From Siderastrea radians (lineage: Eukaryota > Cnidaria > Anthozoa > Scleractinia > Rhizangiidae): a stretch of 64,000 bases of DNA. The DNA lies in NCBI GenBank assembly GCA_964017195.1, contig OZ024887.1:2670881-2734880 (forward strand), given 5' to 3'. Shown piece after piece: positions 45,001 to 50,800 of the stretch (the stretch's first letter is position 1; each line of letters begins with the position of its first letter). Below the pieces are notes generated by a model that worked only from the letters and a program-made list of their open reading frames with translations, searched no databases and was not told where the DNA came from. A program made the translations under genes and the position numbers.

Positions 45001-46619
45001 TGGACACGTACATTACCAACCATTCTCTTTCATTATTTTCATTATATATTTATTTTTTATTATTACCATTTATATATTTATGTATTTTATATCTATTTGT
45101 ATCTATTATTATTCCTATATTTGATTGTATATATTTATAAATTGTACATATTATGTAACTTAGATAGGTATTCATAATTTTATTAGTTAGATACTCTGAT
45201 GTAATGCGCTCTTGATCATATTTATGTTAAATAGCGCAATATAAATTAATAAATTATTATTATTATTATTGTTATTATTATTATATTATTATTATTATTG
45301 TTTGTTCATTGATATTATTCTTTTTATTCATCTAGCTATTATCAGACAATCAAGCAATCAATCATTTAAGGCCTTACCTCATTAAAGGGCATCAGATGTT
45401 CACGAAGTATCTTACTAAATTGGGTTGTTGTGAAGATTTCCCATTTAAAGTAGCTTCTACCTGGCCACAAATGCCTGCCAATAAAGAAAACTGTTCTGAT
45501 TTTTTTTTAATAATCCATTTACCAAAGATCTGTTTCGTGTGACAAATAGTCATGAAATACTTATTTATGCTGTCCAGGTGATCACTGTAAGAGTTACATG
45601 TAGTTGGTTTTCTCTACAGGGCTTGCAAACATGAAGTGGAGAAGAAAACCTATGAGCGAGCAAAGAGGATCAGTGTTTCTTTTCTTTCAGAAAATCCGTA
45701 CAGTATTAGCATGTGGAAAGTGTACCATTCATTGACACCATACACTTGCTATGTCCCAGTTTAGTGCACATCCACAGAAAAGGCCATCAACTTCAACATT
45801 TTTTAGTCCTTACACTTTAAGATGTCGAAATAACTGTGACCTAGATTTAAATGACTGTCTTCCCGTTGTCTTGTCTTTCCATACTTTTCTTTCCAACAGG
45901 GCTATTTCTATTGAGTTACAGAGAAACTGTGTCAAGGAGGTAATAATTTTATTTGATTTCCACTCTTTGTAGATTTGTTGGGATGTTGGAGTGGGTATGC
46001 TGCTACTTTGATACTCACAGGATTGTTCACAATGTTGTGCTCTGTATTCAGGTCTTTCCATCATCGTCATTCCTTTGATGATAATAAAGCAGCCAACTGA
46101 ATCTGCACTAGACTTTGTTCCAAGTGACTTAGCCTTCTCGATTACTTATGCTAAGCCTCCACGACTGCTTCAGTTTTCCCTTCTCCTGAAACCCCTCATT
46201 CAAGGGTGGTTTGGGTTATGTTGTCCCTTGGCTTCAGCAGGATGTTTTCTTTGTGTATGCGTTTAGTGGGTTGATCATTTCTGTTTTCTAGGCTCGCAAG
46301 ATGTACCAACAAGCTACTGAGATTTTGCCATTTGCAGCAACTCTCTGGAAAGATGTAAAGTTCAACGAAATTCATTTACAAGCTTGTTTTTCTGACTTTC
46401 ACTCTTTCTACTTTGTTGCTTTATTTTCTTTGTTTTTGTTTATTTTCCACCTTTTCTTGTGTGAAATTCAGATTTCATTTTCCTCTTTCACTTTCACAGT
46501 TTTTGATGTTTGAGCTTGCTCAGAGTGGTGATGGCCCTGCTGTTCAGGAGATTGTGGTTAAGAGTCGAGAAATAGGTGTTGATCTGGAGGATTTTTTAAA
46601 AACTCTTCTTGGTAAATGA
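14555..46619 (+). CDS. ZFC3H1: ZFC3H1 orthologue, zinc finger C3H1 domain protein (whole gene, 27 coding exons)
   Basis: Scaffold of the nuclear poly(A)-tail exosome targeting (PAXT) connection, which links the MTR4 helicase and PABPN1 to decay or nuclear retention of polyadenylated RNA (known for the family). I joined 27 exons with GT-AG introns. All phases agree and the coding length is 6648 nt (2215 residues plus stop), a little longer than the human protein of about 2000. Visible features in order: two LEDGEI motifs (10-15, 18-23); an Arg/Gly-rich stretch to residue 131; charged, mostly disordered sequence with coiled coils near 940-1050 and 1130-1160; a C-X7-C-X4-C-X3-H zinc finger (C1386, C1394, C1399, H1403); then HAT/TPR-like helical repeats to the end. 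Several segments are near-identical to the vertebrate protein (LREQLLKSLAVKRK, FGGLEMMIKEARKSAE, LAWLAYIHVFEF, LVNRCL). An antisense LINE occupies the intron after exon 15. The nearest poly(A) signal candidate is ATTAAA at 47221. Confidence 0.95.
15290..15502 (-). mobile_element. tRNA-derived SINE
   Basis: On the minus strand the head 15502-15432 folds like a tRNA: GGCTTGT acceptor, box A TTAGCTCAATTGATTAGAGC, and box B GGTTTGAATCC. The anticodon loop CCGGTAT lacks the invariant U33 and the stem has an A-C mismatch, so it is not a functional tRNA. The body continues with a hairpin (GCCTGA...TCAGGC) and an AT-rich tail. The layout resembles an abundant cnidarian SINE type (from memory, unverified). 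Confidence 0.75.
16220..16746. mobile_element. PIF/Harbinger-like MITE with TAA target duplication
   Basis: The termini GGGGCCAATTGCATGAG and CTCATGTAATCGGCCCC are inverted repeats with two mismatches, and weaker inverted similarity continues about 50 bp inward. The element is flanked by TAA on both sides (16217-16219 and 16747-16749), the 3-bp TWA duplication typical of PIF/Harbinger. It is 527 bp with no coding capacity. Confidence 0.8.
16794..17890. mobile_element. TTAA-flanked inverted-repeat element (piggyBac or Kolobok type)
   Basis: The ends CTCATTAACGGCCG and CGGCCGTTAATGAG are perfect inverted repeats flanked by TTAA (16790-16793 and 17891-17894). TTAA target sites are typical of piggyBac and Kolobok transposons. 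The 1.1 kb interior has no transposase frame, so it is non-autonomous. It starts 44 bp after the preceding MITE duplication. Confidence 0.75.
18224..19279 (+). CDS. ZFC3H1: ZFC3H1 coding exon 2 (residues 132-483)
   Basis: The acceptor TTCTTCAAAG|A restores the split Arg codon (AG|A). The exon encodes Pro/Arg-rich repeats (PRLPH type), a helical stretch with LLQRHSLIQQQLAALEKQE, a basic KKNRGRKRKRK run and ELEARLMSLAGSSVS, all with counterparts in the vertebrate N-terminal half. Donor ATAG|GTAAGA, phase 2. Confidence 0.9.
20058..20350 (+). CDS. ZFC3H1: ZFC3H1 coding exon 3 (residues 484-581)
   Basis: Acceptor ATTTCAG|A, again completing an Arg codon. The exon opens with a charged helix (EDRDKQRERREKLRQWQKRM) and ends EIPMEVESDST before donor ACAG|GTGATT, phase 1. 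Reading through the donor gives a stop within ten codons. Confidence 0.88.
21501..21581 (+). CDS. ZFC3H1: ZFC3H1 coding exon 4 (residues 582-608)
   Basis: A short exon encoding DGPALPLIEEPAEEF and a run of six prolines, equivalent to the proline-rich low-complexity part of the vertebrate protein. Acceptor CTCTGTTAG|A, donor TCTT|GTAAGT, phase 1 on both sides. Confidence 0.85.
21970..22010 (+). CDS. ZFC3H1: ZFC3H1 coding exon 5 (41 nt microexon)
   Basis: Encodes STSMFVEHGQHELM. Acceptor TTTTTTACAG|C, donor GATG|GTGAGT. It takes the frame from phase 1 to phase 0 and is supported mainly by that fit. Confidence 0.75.
22325..22357 (+). CDS. ZFC3H1: ZFC3H1 coding exon 6 (33 nt microexon)
   Basis: Encodes MYPPGYFHVEQ in phase 0-0. 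Acceptor TTTTAACAG, donor CAG|GTATTT. Skipping it would not change the frame. Confidence 0.72.
22926..22958 (+). CDS. ZFC3H1: ZFC3H1 coding exon 7 (33 nt microexon)
   Basis: Encodes DFYSSEMQNAG in phase 0-0. Acceptor CTTCTTTTAG, donor GGG|GTAACA. Like exon 6 it could be skipped in frame. Confidence 0.7.
23050..23125 (+). CDS. ZFC3H1: ZFC3H1 coding exon 8 (residues 645-669)
   Basis: Encodes NYPDWSLVSAPVMSTALDDQ and then QFRYE. Acceptor CTCTTTGCAG, donor GAAG|GTATGT, phase 1. Not conserved in sequence but consistent in phase. Confidence 0.8.
23248..23414 (+). CDS. ZFC3H1: ZFC3H1 coding exon 9 (residues 670-725)
   Basis: Carries the conserved acidic-then-basic block DEDDEAALREQLLKSLAVKR, a close match to the vertebrate protein and one of the best anchors for the identification. 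Acceptor TTTTCACAG, donor GAG|GTACAT, phase 0. Confidence 0.92.
24080..24190 (+). CDS. ZFC3H1: ZFC3H1 coding exon 10 (residues 726-762)
   Basis: Encodes a Ser/Gln/Lys-rich linker (SPRVQSPVTVTNKEQQKKQQ). Acceptor TGCCTTGTAG, donor CAG|GTATCA, phase 0 on both sides. Confidence 0.82.
24965..25153 (+). CDS. ZFC3H1: ZFC3H1 coding exon 11 (residues 763-825)
   Basis: Contains APPKHDPVVIKLGEDSD and VGGLFGGLEMMIKEARKSAE, strongly conserved with the vertebrate protein. Acceptor ATTTTCTTAG, donor GAG|GTAAGT, phase 0. Confidence 0.93.
25247..25457 (+). CDS. ZFC3H1: ZFC3H1 coding exon 12 (residues 826-895)
   Basis: Contains KTPDAMDHMPEQMKTEYRRL followed by KEQLAMREKTRQ, matching the vertebrate protein. 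Of two nearby GT donors, AAAAAG|GTGGGA (25458) is chosen because it gives phase 1 and joins the next exon in frame. Confidence 0.9.
25458..27085. other. ZFC3H1 intron 12
   Basis: About 1.6 kb without coding sequence. It includes a 72-bp foldback element (26719-26790) and two stretches of one diverged repeat: TTCAGCAACCACCTTAATGA at 25510 resembles TTCAGCAACTACCTTTATGA at 26879, each followed by TCTCAGTCAAACAC or a close variant. Confidence 0.65.
26719..26790. mobile_element. 72-bp foldback element with 9-bp target duplication (Mutator-like)
   Basis: The ends TAACCTGCGATCAGG and CCTCATCACAGGTTA are inverted repeats (13 of 15 bases). They enclose a T-rich then A-rich centre that pairs with itself. 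CTCCTGGGC stands directly on both sides (26710-26718 and 26791-26799), a 9-bp duplication as left by Mutator-type transposases. Confidence 0.72.
27086..27209 (+). CDS. ZFC3H1: ZFC3H1 coding exon 13 (residues 896-936)
   Basis: Encodes ENSSQSVASEDQTENTRDDD and a helix start (HLRELHSYVTGCEENLSEH). Acceptor CTTTTCTAG, donor CATAA|GTAAGT, phase 1 to phase 2. Confidence 0.86.
28519..29023 (+). CDS. ZFC3H1: ZFC3H1 coding exon 14 (residues 937-1105)
   Basis: Encodes a long coiled coil with heptad leucines (LAKMLKELKDKSQSLEVQEA onward) and NRMLVRKLHSHAKMV...KKQLAASNFEEELLRAK, aligning with the vertebrate coiled coil. Acceptor CTCTTCAG|G, donor ACT|GTAAGT, phase 0. Confidence 0.93.
29024..30063. other. 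ZFC3H1 intron 14
   Basis: About 1 kb. The main feature is an imperfect CAT/TCA microsatellite at 29281-29383, which creates Asp- or Ser-rich spurious frames on both strands. No other feature recognised. Confidence 0.7.
29281..29383. repeat. (TCA)n microsatellite
   Basis: An imperfect tract of TCATCATCA interrupted by ACA, GTT and TTG triplets, about 100 bp, inside intron 14 of ZFC3H1. Confidence 0.9.
30064..30546 (+). CDS. ZFC3H1: ZFC3H1 coding exon 15 (residues 1106-1266)
   Basis: Contains SPASSAPSTPRKSAKAEHIA then QEKARLKKLERELSEKLKLY, matching the SSPRKHS and MEKRRLQKLEYEY region of the vertebrate protein. It ends SITPEQLERIRTLQ. Acceptor TTTACTAAG, donor CAG|GTCAGT, phase 0. Confidence 0.93.
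30638..30649. repeat. LINE target-site duplication, left copy
   Basis: TCTCTGCTAAAG, identical to 35619-35630, directly adjoining the LINE tail. Confidence 0.85.
30861..34604 (-). CDS. LINE ORF2: endonuclease / reverse transcriptase (1247 aa)
   Basis: Retrotransposon polyprotein that nicks target DNA and reverse-transcribes the element RNA. The N-terminal AP-endonuclease-like domain (about 8-240) shows LNVRGLR, LQETYS, GGDWNIS (D near 146) and DHRAVK (near 233). The reverse transcriptase domain (about 480-760) shows LDFRKAFDTIEW, GVRQGCPLSPYLF and the catalytic FADD at 706-709. A C-terminal CPYC...H...H...C cluster (near residue 1135) fits the zinc-binding region found in many L1-like proteins. 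No stop or frameshift interrupts the frame and all key catalytic motifs are present, so the enzyme could be functional. The L1/Tx1 assignment is from motif style and domain order and needs a tree to confirm. Confidence 0.95.
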   Translation of the reverse strand: MIVQGKCDVLTLNVRGLRNRVKRRSIFCFLKDQNCDVYFLQETYSEQKDEIIWRGEWGGDIFFSHGSLHSRGVCILMNPALNYTFENIHKDQTGRIISIDLYFNENKLSLCNVYVPNDQRQQQAFLHNLSTFLMSNTDIENLLIGGDWNISLQAIDKKGGSPWKPTTSREQLVTMMEEFDLVDVFRAKNPNKKSYTYESKALKLYSRLDFFLLPQHLIHLVEQIETLVSNAPDHRAVKLKFKCSNNRRGPGLWKFNNSLLDDEEYVNLIRGSYSSISEKYAGQEDKRLKWELVKLELRGLTIPYAKNKAKNLRKKEKDLQTRLSNLDQLISNSVDSAQVNYLEVEYFQLKQELCLIYENKGKGSIVRSKTKWTEQGEKPTKYFFNLERRNYNHKTIRELKYPDGTLVTKEDEILKEIEIFYNDLYTSSTSVENALFQSFIANLEIPKLEDSVSSELEGEITLRECKDILCTFSSGKSPGEDGFTWEFYNCFFDLLGQDLVDCFNASYRAGEMSLSQRRGVITLIPKEDSDLSTLANWRPITLLNLDYKIASKIIARRLEKVLALLINPDQTGFIKGRYIGQNIRLINDILEQTKLQNIPGILLQLDFRKAFDTIEWEFIQRTIALFNFGESIQRWISIFYTNTESAVLNNGFCTNYFSLSRGVRQGCPLSPYLFVLAVELLACKIRQDKEIQGIKVLGKELKLSQFADDTTLLNSNCNSVKQAIAVLDNFGDISGLKLNPSKTKALWLGSWRHRKDKPFGFQWPEKPIRVLGTFISYNEKENEKSNFTLKLQKLKTIFDVWNCRNLTLFGRCIITKSLGISQLVHTISSLDVPREFLGAVNSTIFKFIWKNKKDKLKRKLMILDYDQGGLRAPSIDVLAKSLKLAWISRLLTDEPTCRESWKTIPNYFFEKCGGLNFLLRCNYDKHFLEQIDLPQFYKLILLYFLEIKESFPNQSGQELILFNNKDILINGRTIFYRDWFDRGIYLVRDLLKSDGKFLSYTEFVQKYDLRCNFLIYFQVVSAIPRHLVERAMSYPVDRAGLLSSTMFHLSPETSINLTKMKNKDYYQLLVNKEKIEPKATSKWERDLQVGQASLQPFFSRVRNVCRDNKLREFYFKLLHRIVVTKKELFLFGVAEDAKCPYCELNDSIIHTFHNCNWSQLFFAEVIKWFNKENATSLTLSPTELIFGKDKDNINKELPVDIIRKLNFTFLYAKYYLHNQKLLNRELSLNEFLANVKFKYNFEKFKCS
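34880..35618 (-). CDS. LINE ORF1 protein, 5'-truncated
   Basis: The first ATG is at 35551 (223 residues to the stop at 34880), but the same frame is open upstream to the element edge (…EEIKCLLAGVQQTLHDKR…), so the real start has been lost. The N-terminal half is a coiled coil with heptads (residues about 1-65 from the ATG). It is followed by YTRKHALEIHGIPE, the signature of the L1 ORF1 / Transposase_22 RNA-binding domain. These proteins coat LINE RNA and act as chaperones. Confidence 0.85.
35619..35630. repeat. LINE target-site duplication, right copy
   Basis: TCTCTGCTAAAG, identical to 30638-30649. The following base differs (T against G), fixing the length at 12 bp. Confidence 0.85.
36142..36211 (+). 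repeat. Dispersed repeat, copy 1
   Basis: The roughly 70-bp stretch starting GCAGGGGTTTCAATAAAATT is repeated at 42783-42852 with two or three differences, in another intron of the same gene and the same orientation. Confidence 0.85.
37571..37708 (-). mobile_element. tRNA-derived SINE fragment
   Basis: The minus strand reads GGCAGTGTGGCCAAGTGG (box A, Leu/Ser-tRNA-like) and later GGTCCAGATTCAAGTCC (box B) at about tRNA spacing. It differs from the SINE in intron 1. The acceptor stem is not paired, so it is not a working tRNA. Confidence 0.6.
37896..38167 (+). CDS. ZFC3H1: ZFC3H1 coding exon 16 (residues 1267-1356)
   Basis: Ends with PCPLEKYQSRLLHFKSYR, equivalent to the vertebrate segment just before the zinc finger. 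The upstream part is lineage-specific. Acceptor CACTGCAG, donor ACAG|GTAAAG, phase 2. Confidence 0.92.
38693..39241 (+). CDS. ZFC3H1: ZFC3H1 coding exon 17, zinc finger (residues 1357-1539)
   Basis: Begins RLSPYFR and carries the diagnostic putative zinc finger LCNFDLQGKCNDEDCNFQHF: C-X7-C-X4-C-X3-H, all four ligands present (C1386, C1394, C1399, H1403). It continues with LSKEQTLQDLASYNPVL, also conserved. Acceptor GCTTTCTAG|A, donor AAAG|GTAAGA, phase 2. Confidence 0.95.
39438..39854. mobile_element. MITE-like element, CCATATTTACTTGA ends
   Basis: The left end CCATATTTACTTGA and right end TCAAGTAAATATGG are inverted repeats. The GCGCC-rich sequence inside the right end has partial inverted matches near 39534 (AATAAGCGCCGC) and elsewhere. 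No clear target duplication, so the superfamily is unassigned. Confidence 0.62.
40326..40605 (+). mobile_element. SINE, probably tRNA-derived
   Basis: The head GGCGCGGTGGTGTAGTTGG resembles a tRNA box A region. The body contains GATGGACTAGCATCCCATC and ends near TGCGACTTTACCTTAA. A piece of the body recurs at 37754-37811. Confidence 0.6.
40751..40952 (+). CDS. ZFC3H1: ZFC3H1 coding exon 18 (residues 1540-1607)
   Basis: Opens with SQDVRYFSEEIPVESSPGDV and then ALWIKIARSKL, matching the DDVRYF...LWLKLAYKYL start of the vertebrate helical-repeat region. It ends RGLEENTQSE. Acceptor AATTTACAG|T, donor GAG|GTACTG, phase 0. Confidence 0.93.
41414..41966 (+). CDS. ZFC3H1: ZFC3H1 coding exon 19 (residues 1608-1791)
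   Basis: HAT/TPR-like helical repeats: ELWLEYLELYSSQCTQDEL, YSVWWKYLEYSATY, LLYLVQLELYSGHYKLALSV and the highly conserved CCLAWLAYIHVFEFHRLPA. Acceptor TTTGTGCAG, donor CAAG|GTCTGT, phase 1. Confidence 0.95.
42054..42087. repeat. (CAA)n microsatellite
   Basis: About eleven near-perfect CAA triplets in intron 19 of ZFC3H1. Confidence 0.93.
42369..42670 (+). CDS. ZFC3H1: ZFC3H1 coding exon 20 (residues 1792-1892)
   Basis: Encodes DALKACRALMRSPSSRLSVC then LPLYKNLIALERAYG, and further helical repeats with YSAARYYLEK at the end. Acceptor GTACTAG|A. The donor GTTGGT (42671) is a weak match to consensus but gives the phase needed by the next exon. Confidence 0.9.
42783..42852 (+). repeat. Dispersed repeat, copy 2
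   Basis: Matches 36142-36211 over about 70 bp. The two copies diverge after CAACAAGGGG. Confidence 0.85.
42940..43143. mobile_element. Tc1/mariner Tigger-like MITE remnant
   Basis: The right end read on the minus strand is CAGTGGAACTCCAGTGTAA next to TA, like Tigger/pogo ends (CAGT-GAAC-CC-G). Inside, GGTTATAATGAACCACCCAT with ATTATAACAAACAC forms the usual internal inverted motifs. The left end is not clearly defined. Confidence 0.5.
43461..43717 (+). CDS. ZFC3H1: ZFC3H1 coding exon 21 (residues 1893-1977)
   Basis: Encodes SEVPKAWSVLVKCVKNKF followed by a Ser/Pro-rich loop and LYRRLLSQPLPYDYKCPPL ending YLWLSYW. Acceptor ATCAACAG, donor CTG|GTATGT, phase 2. Confidence 0.9.
43827..44115 (+). 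CDS. ZFC3H1: ZFC3H1 coding exon 22 (residues 1978-2074)
   Basis: Contains VQTLWTEYVFYQRSKALQ, MTELVNRCLMSVST and WQDYRFHNQ, all with close vertebrate counterparts. Acceptor TTGTTAG|C completes a Cys codon; donor CAG|GTCAGC, phase 0. Confidence 0.94.
44215..44520 (+). mobile_element. SINE with conserved central domain
   Basis: A box B-like GGTTTGATTTCCAGACC is followed by GCTCCGAGAGGTTTTTCTC, GGGTACTCCGG and CCTCTCCTCAAAACCCA, then AATAAAG and an ATT-rich tail. The GGTTTTTCTC / CTCCGG pattern recalls the deeply conserved metazoan SINE central domain described as Nin-DC; that match is from memory. Confidence 0.6.
44600..44705 (-). mobile_element. LINE 3'-end fragment
   Basis: The minus strand reads GTAATTCAGCCTGGTGGCTG then CGATGTAATTCTTAATAAA and a TATC-type tail (ATCTATCTCTATCTC). 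The style resembles CR1/L2 3' ends. No coding sequence remains. Confidence 0.45.
44887..44987 (+). CDS. ZFC3H1: ZFC3H1 coding exon 23 (residues 2075-2107)
   Basis: Encodes VICMAMGCQPRSSWSALFEK and YLKLFPGSVSLAL, aligned with the vertebrate segment after EFHNR. Acceptor CTCTACAG, donor TTGTG|GTATGT, phase 2. Confidence 0.9.
45196..45302. repeat. Retroelement tail with (ATT)n microsatellite
   Basis: TAATGCGCTCTTGATC, AAATAGCGCAATATAAATT and a run of ATT triplets, a typical 3' tail of a non-LTR element. The rest of intron 23 (from 45020) is AT-rich with no other feature seen. Confidence 0.6.
45620..45721 (+). CDS. ZFC3H1: ZFC3H1 coding exon 24 (residues 2108-2141)
   Basis: Encodes ACKHEVEKKTYERAKRISVS then FLSENPYSISMWK. 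The donor is set at AAAGT|GTACCA (45722): this gives a Val codon across the junction and the conserved reading MWKVAISIE. The alternative GT two bases earlier leads to a stop. Confidence 0.87.
45900..45939 (+). CDS. ZFC3H1: ZFC3H1 coding exon 25 (40 nt)
   Basis: Encodes AISIELQRNCVKE after the split Val codon. Acceptor TTCCAACAG, donor GAG|GTAATA, phase 0. Confidence 0.87.
46292..46354 (+). CDS. ZFC3H1: ZFC3H1 coding exon 26 (63 nt)
   Basis: Encodes ARKMYQQATEILPFAATLWK then D, matching the vertebrate YQRALQKLPLCASLWKD helix pair. Acceptor TGTTTTCTAG, donor GAT|GTAAAG, phase 0. Confidence 0.92.
46500..46619 (+). CDS. ZFC3H1: ZFC3H1 coding exon 27 (terminal, residues 2177-2215)
   Basis: Encodes FLMFELAQSGDGPAVQEIVV, KSREIGVDLEDFLKTLLGK and stop TGA, aligning with the C-terminal end of the vertebrate protein (CQEIGVSLNELL). 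Acceptor CTTTCACAG after a long pyrimidine tract. Confidence 0.93.
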   Translation, partial: FLMFELAQSGDGPAVQEIVVKSREIGVDLEDFLKTLLGK

Positions 46620-47544
46620 GAGTGTTCGCGTCAACTCACAGTAATCATTGTGAAATGTTATTCAGATGGACATTTACAATGCTACCAAGATTGTTTCGCT
46701 CAGAATATTTGAGCAAGACATGAAGTTTGGGCTTTGTACAATCCACACCACTTTGGTGTGTGACCCCCGTAAACGGACTGTATTAGTAGTCACTGATAAA
46801 CGAAATTGTGTTGCACAAAACCTTAAATGAGTAAGACACAAAAACAAATTGTGCAAAATGCACCTCTTCGTTGCATGCAGATAACTCACTGTAAACGGAC
46901 TGTTGCATTCAGTGAGATGAAAGACTGCTGTGCATTTTCTAGTGTTTGGTTACAGTTAGCAAGTCTTTCTTTACATGAGAGAATTGTTGTGTTTCTCGTT
47001 TACATAAAGTATTTCAATTTTTTATACTACCCTTCAGATTTTTTTTACAGTAATCTATGTTTTGCCGCACAATACATCGCTGAGAAAATAAGACTATTGC
47101 CTTGTACAGCTACAGGTAAAAAGCCAAGTGATTAATTCGGAATAAGACTTTTCCATTGTTTATGGACAATTGAATGGGTTAGTTTTGAAGATTTTTTCTA
47201 GAATTATATTGGAATAATTTATTAAAGAAAATAGCAGTGGAAAGTTGTATTCTATGGCATGATGTTCGTCATGTGTGATTTGATATATTTTGCGTATTAG
47301 TTCGGACTAGCCCTGTTTTTTGTTTGTTTGTTAACCTGTTTTGTGAATTTTAACAAAGTTGTCTGTGTTATGGCTAATATTGTCGTTTTTGTTGTTGGTA
47401 ATAGTGTTCATTCTTTCTAATACTTTTCAGCTAGGTGGTGTGTAGTTTAAGTTGTGTGAGTGATGGTCTGTGGTAATTGCTATTCAGTAGACATGTATTG
47501 CTCAATTATGTGTGCAAATGTTGTCAGGCAGACAGTGAGTTGCC

Positions 47545-47817
47545 AGTCAGTCGGTCGGTCAGTCAGTCCATCAGTCAGTCAGTCAGACAGTCAGTCTGTC
47601 CGTCCGTCCATCCGTCAGTCAGTCTGTCAGTCAGTGTCAGACAGTCCACCTGTCCGTCAGTCCACCAGTCAGACAGTGAGTCAGTCAGTCCGTCAGCATC
47701 CGTCGGTACATTAGACAGTACATTAGTCAGTCAGTCAGTCAGACAGTCCATCCGTCTGTCCATCAGTCCATCAGTCAGACAGTGAGTCAGTCGGTCAATC
47801 AGTCTGTCAGTCAGTCC

Positions 47818-47848
<31 letters not shown>

Positions 47849-47856
47849 AGTCAGAC
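47545..47856. repeat. AGTC/CAGT tetranucleotide satellite
   Basis: About 310 bp of CAGT units with frequent CCGT, CTGT, CCAT and CAGA variants. All forward frames read as Ser/Val/Gln-rich repeats, which explains the long spurious frames here. Confidence 0.93.
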
Positions 47857-50800
47857 ACCAGTCACGTGTTAGTGTTTTGTGTGATATAGATTCTTATTCT
47901 GTAGTCAGTTGTACCCACTATCTTCACTCTTATCCATTCATTACCATTGTCATCATCTTATCTGATAATCGCGCCTTTAACTCTGTCATTCTTATAACCA
48001 CTCTTTTTCTGAAGAGAACGCCTGTGTGTCAGAGAGGAATAGAGTTAGGCAGTCAGTTTGGTTGGTTGGTTTGTGTGCTACTTTGCTTATCTTCTCAGGT
48101 GTTAACCTCAACAGCTCAGGACCCACAGAATCAGATCTTTACAAGAAATAGCCTGCACGCACACAGAGTGCGGCTGCAAGGCTGATTAATGCTGCAATTA
48201 TGGCTTCAAAAAATTAAATCCTGTGCAAGAAAGAAGGAGAAAGAACACTCAAAGCATTTAACGCAGCCTTCAGGGTCAGAAACGAACCCTAGGGGCTCAA
48301 GTGAAGACCTCTTTGATCTCTCAAATGGACTGAGGTTGAATGAAGACTCTGGGGCCATAGTGCTCCCGTACTTGCCGCGTCGTTCCATTGGCGCAGTTTT
48401 AATGATTGTAAGTAGCCTAGGACAAATAAAACCAAGGGGTCAAAGGAACAGCTTACATCTGTCAGAGAAATCCATTTCTGTATTGTAATCCAGTGCACAT
48501 GAAGCTGGTGAAGTTTGGCACAACCCTGTAGGGATCGCCCGAGATTTACATAGTGGTTTTCTATTAATTGTATCACCAAAACCAAACTAGAGCCAATTCT
48601 TATCCTTAAAAACAGTGCTATAAACCAGTCAGAGCTGAAACAATCGAGTTAACTAGTATTTAGTGGATGCCACGCCTTGTGAACAAAATTAGGACTGGTT
48701 TAGGCTTTGAGCACGAATGGTAAAGCAGACAACATCCTTAGGGGACCTTGCATTACTTTTTTTTCTTTATATTGAGCGCCTTCTTGTTCATAGGCTGTCT
48801 CTTAGTTTTATCCTAAAGCTGTCATGTTTATTTGTTTATTTATTTATTTATCTATTTTTCTTTGCTTGTTTATTTTTTAGTATCAATTTATTTTTGTATG
48901 TTTGTTTTTTGTTTGCTTAGCCAATCGGGAGTAAAGCCAAAACTAATCTTGACTTGGCGGGTCTCGCGAGCATTTTTCCACACAGATTACCAGTTTCATG
49001 TTTAACGTTAAGTTCTGATTGAGTTGTTGCATTGTTTGCGTTGTTGCCGTTGAATTCTTTGGTTCTACGATTAATACAGTTATTTTTTAAACACTGAGGT
49101 TTCTAAGAACAGAATTGAAAAAGTACTTCTGCAACATCCGTGGTGTTAAATTGTCTAGGCTGCCTATTCTGTGCGTAGCTTTGCCAGCTTGTGTATGTGC
49201 TATAGAGCAATGAGGTGTTGAGTATTAAAGACAACGAAATGCAAGGATGAACTCAAGATTTCTAAAAATTGTTTCTTTGGTATTTTTTCACTTGAATGTC
49301 ATGTTGATTCATGAATCTGTTTGATGTTATTTCCCTAAAATTTTATTATTTTCATCTGTTTTGTCTTGGTCTATGTTGTGTAGTTTTCAGAATTCCTAGT
49401 CAGTAAGAAATAAATCCAAGAATTAACTCAAAATCAGAAGTTGTTTTAAATGTGCGGTGTGTTATAAAAAGTGTTGGGTATTTGTGGTAACTTACAGTTA
49501 GAGGGTCCATTGCTTGTGTCAATTTGTTGTTCTAACGCCGGCCTATAGTGTATATTTATTTGAATGCCATTAAATCTATTCTGAAATGAAATGTCTGTCT
49601 CTGTACATTATTTGCATGCACTTGTAATGTCTTTTTCGGACTTGTGTTGCGTAAAGAAATCAAAAGATGAAGGATACTGTTTCTGTTTGAGGCAACATCC
49701 GATATTTCGCCTTTTAAACAGGCTGCAAAAAGCAATGTTCTTATTTGCAAATTACATCGTGGTACAAATTGTCCAAACTGGTGTCCAAACATTTTGTATA
49801 GCCAGTAGGGAGAATATTGTCGTCCGTTCTTTTATTTGCCTGACCTTCAAATAATTTTTCCGGTAACCTTTACATACCAAGAATTGTCTAAGTCTGAATT
49901 GAAGAAAAGGTCCCCAAATGTCATTTTAAAACTGCCACTTTTCACACACGATGTGAGGACGCGTTCCAAAATGTTTTTTATAGAGCGTGCCCACGATCCC
50001 TGATGCAGACCAAAAGGTTCGCGCACGGTCTTGGAGAACAATGAAGTGGACTCCTGTCTTGTCTCCTGTCTCCTTTACCCATGCTACAACTGACTGTGAT
50101 TTACTCTAAGCCAATGAAACCTTAAAATTCAATGAAAAAGGTGTGACGGGCGTGGATCTAGTGACGCGGAGAAATGGTTCTAGCTGTATTGAATATACAT
50201 TTTACCCATATTTGACGCTCATGTCGTTCAACTATTTTGTCTTGGGGGAACAACCTCTGGTCCTCAAGAAAAGTTGGAGCAAGTTGATGTAACCCCTTTT
50301 CTATGAGAGGCTGGGTCGTGCAGTAACGCGTGGCCTTTTCTGGAGCCTGAAAAAAGCTTACTGTTAGGGACTGGTGCTTAATAAAATAACGCCCGTGCTG
50401 TCCAAAAGCCAATCGTAGAAGCCGGGCGCGGGACCACAGTCCTGGTATGGTTTGTGACGTCATCAGTGTCTGTGACAGCAGACGTTTTTGATAACCAAAT
50501 GGTGCACCAGGCAAATTCTAACAAAAGGTGCCTAAACGGTGCCTTGAACGATGAGATAATTTTACCAGTTACACACAAAAAAGCGAGAAAATTTTACTTG
50601 TGATTTCCTCTTTGAAATTGTAAACATGTTTTAATTCACACTTTGTGCCACAACATGTATTTAATAAACCATTATTATTATTAGTATAACACTATTTAGC
50701 CTTGGAACTTGTTGCTATTTTTTGTTAAATTTCTCCTTTCCTCAACGTGCATGTAGGTGAAATCTTTTCCAAAACAGAGAACGGCTGTCGGCTTACGGCC

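Noticed and set aside
47460..47785. Overlapping Ser/Val/Gln-rich frames
   Set aside because: Direct translation of the AGTC satellite in all frames.
47545..47856. CRISPR-like array
   Set aside because: Tetranucleotide repeats without conserved repeat-spacer structure, in a eukaryotic context.
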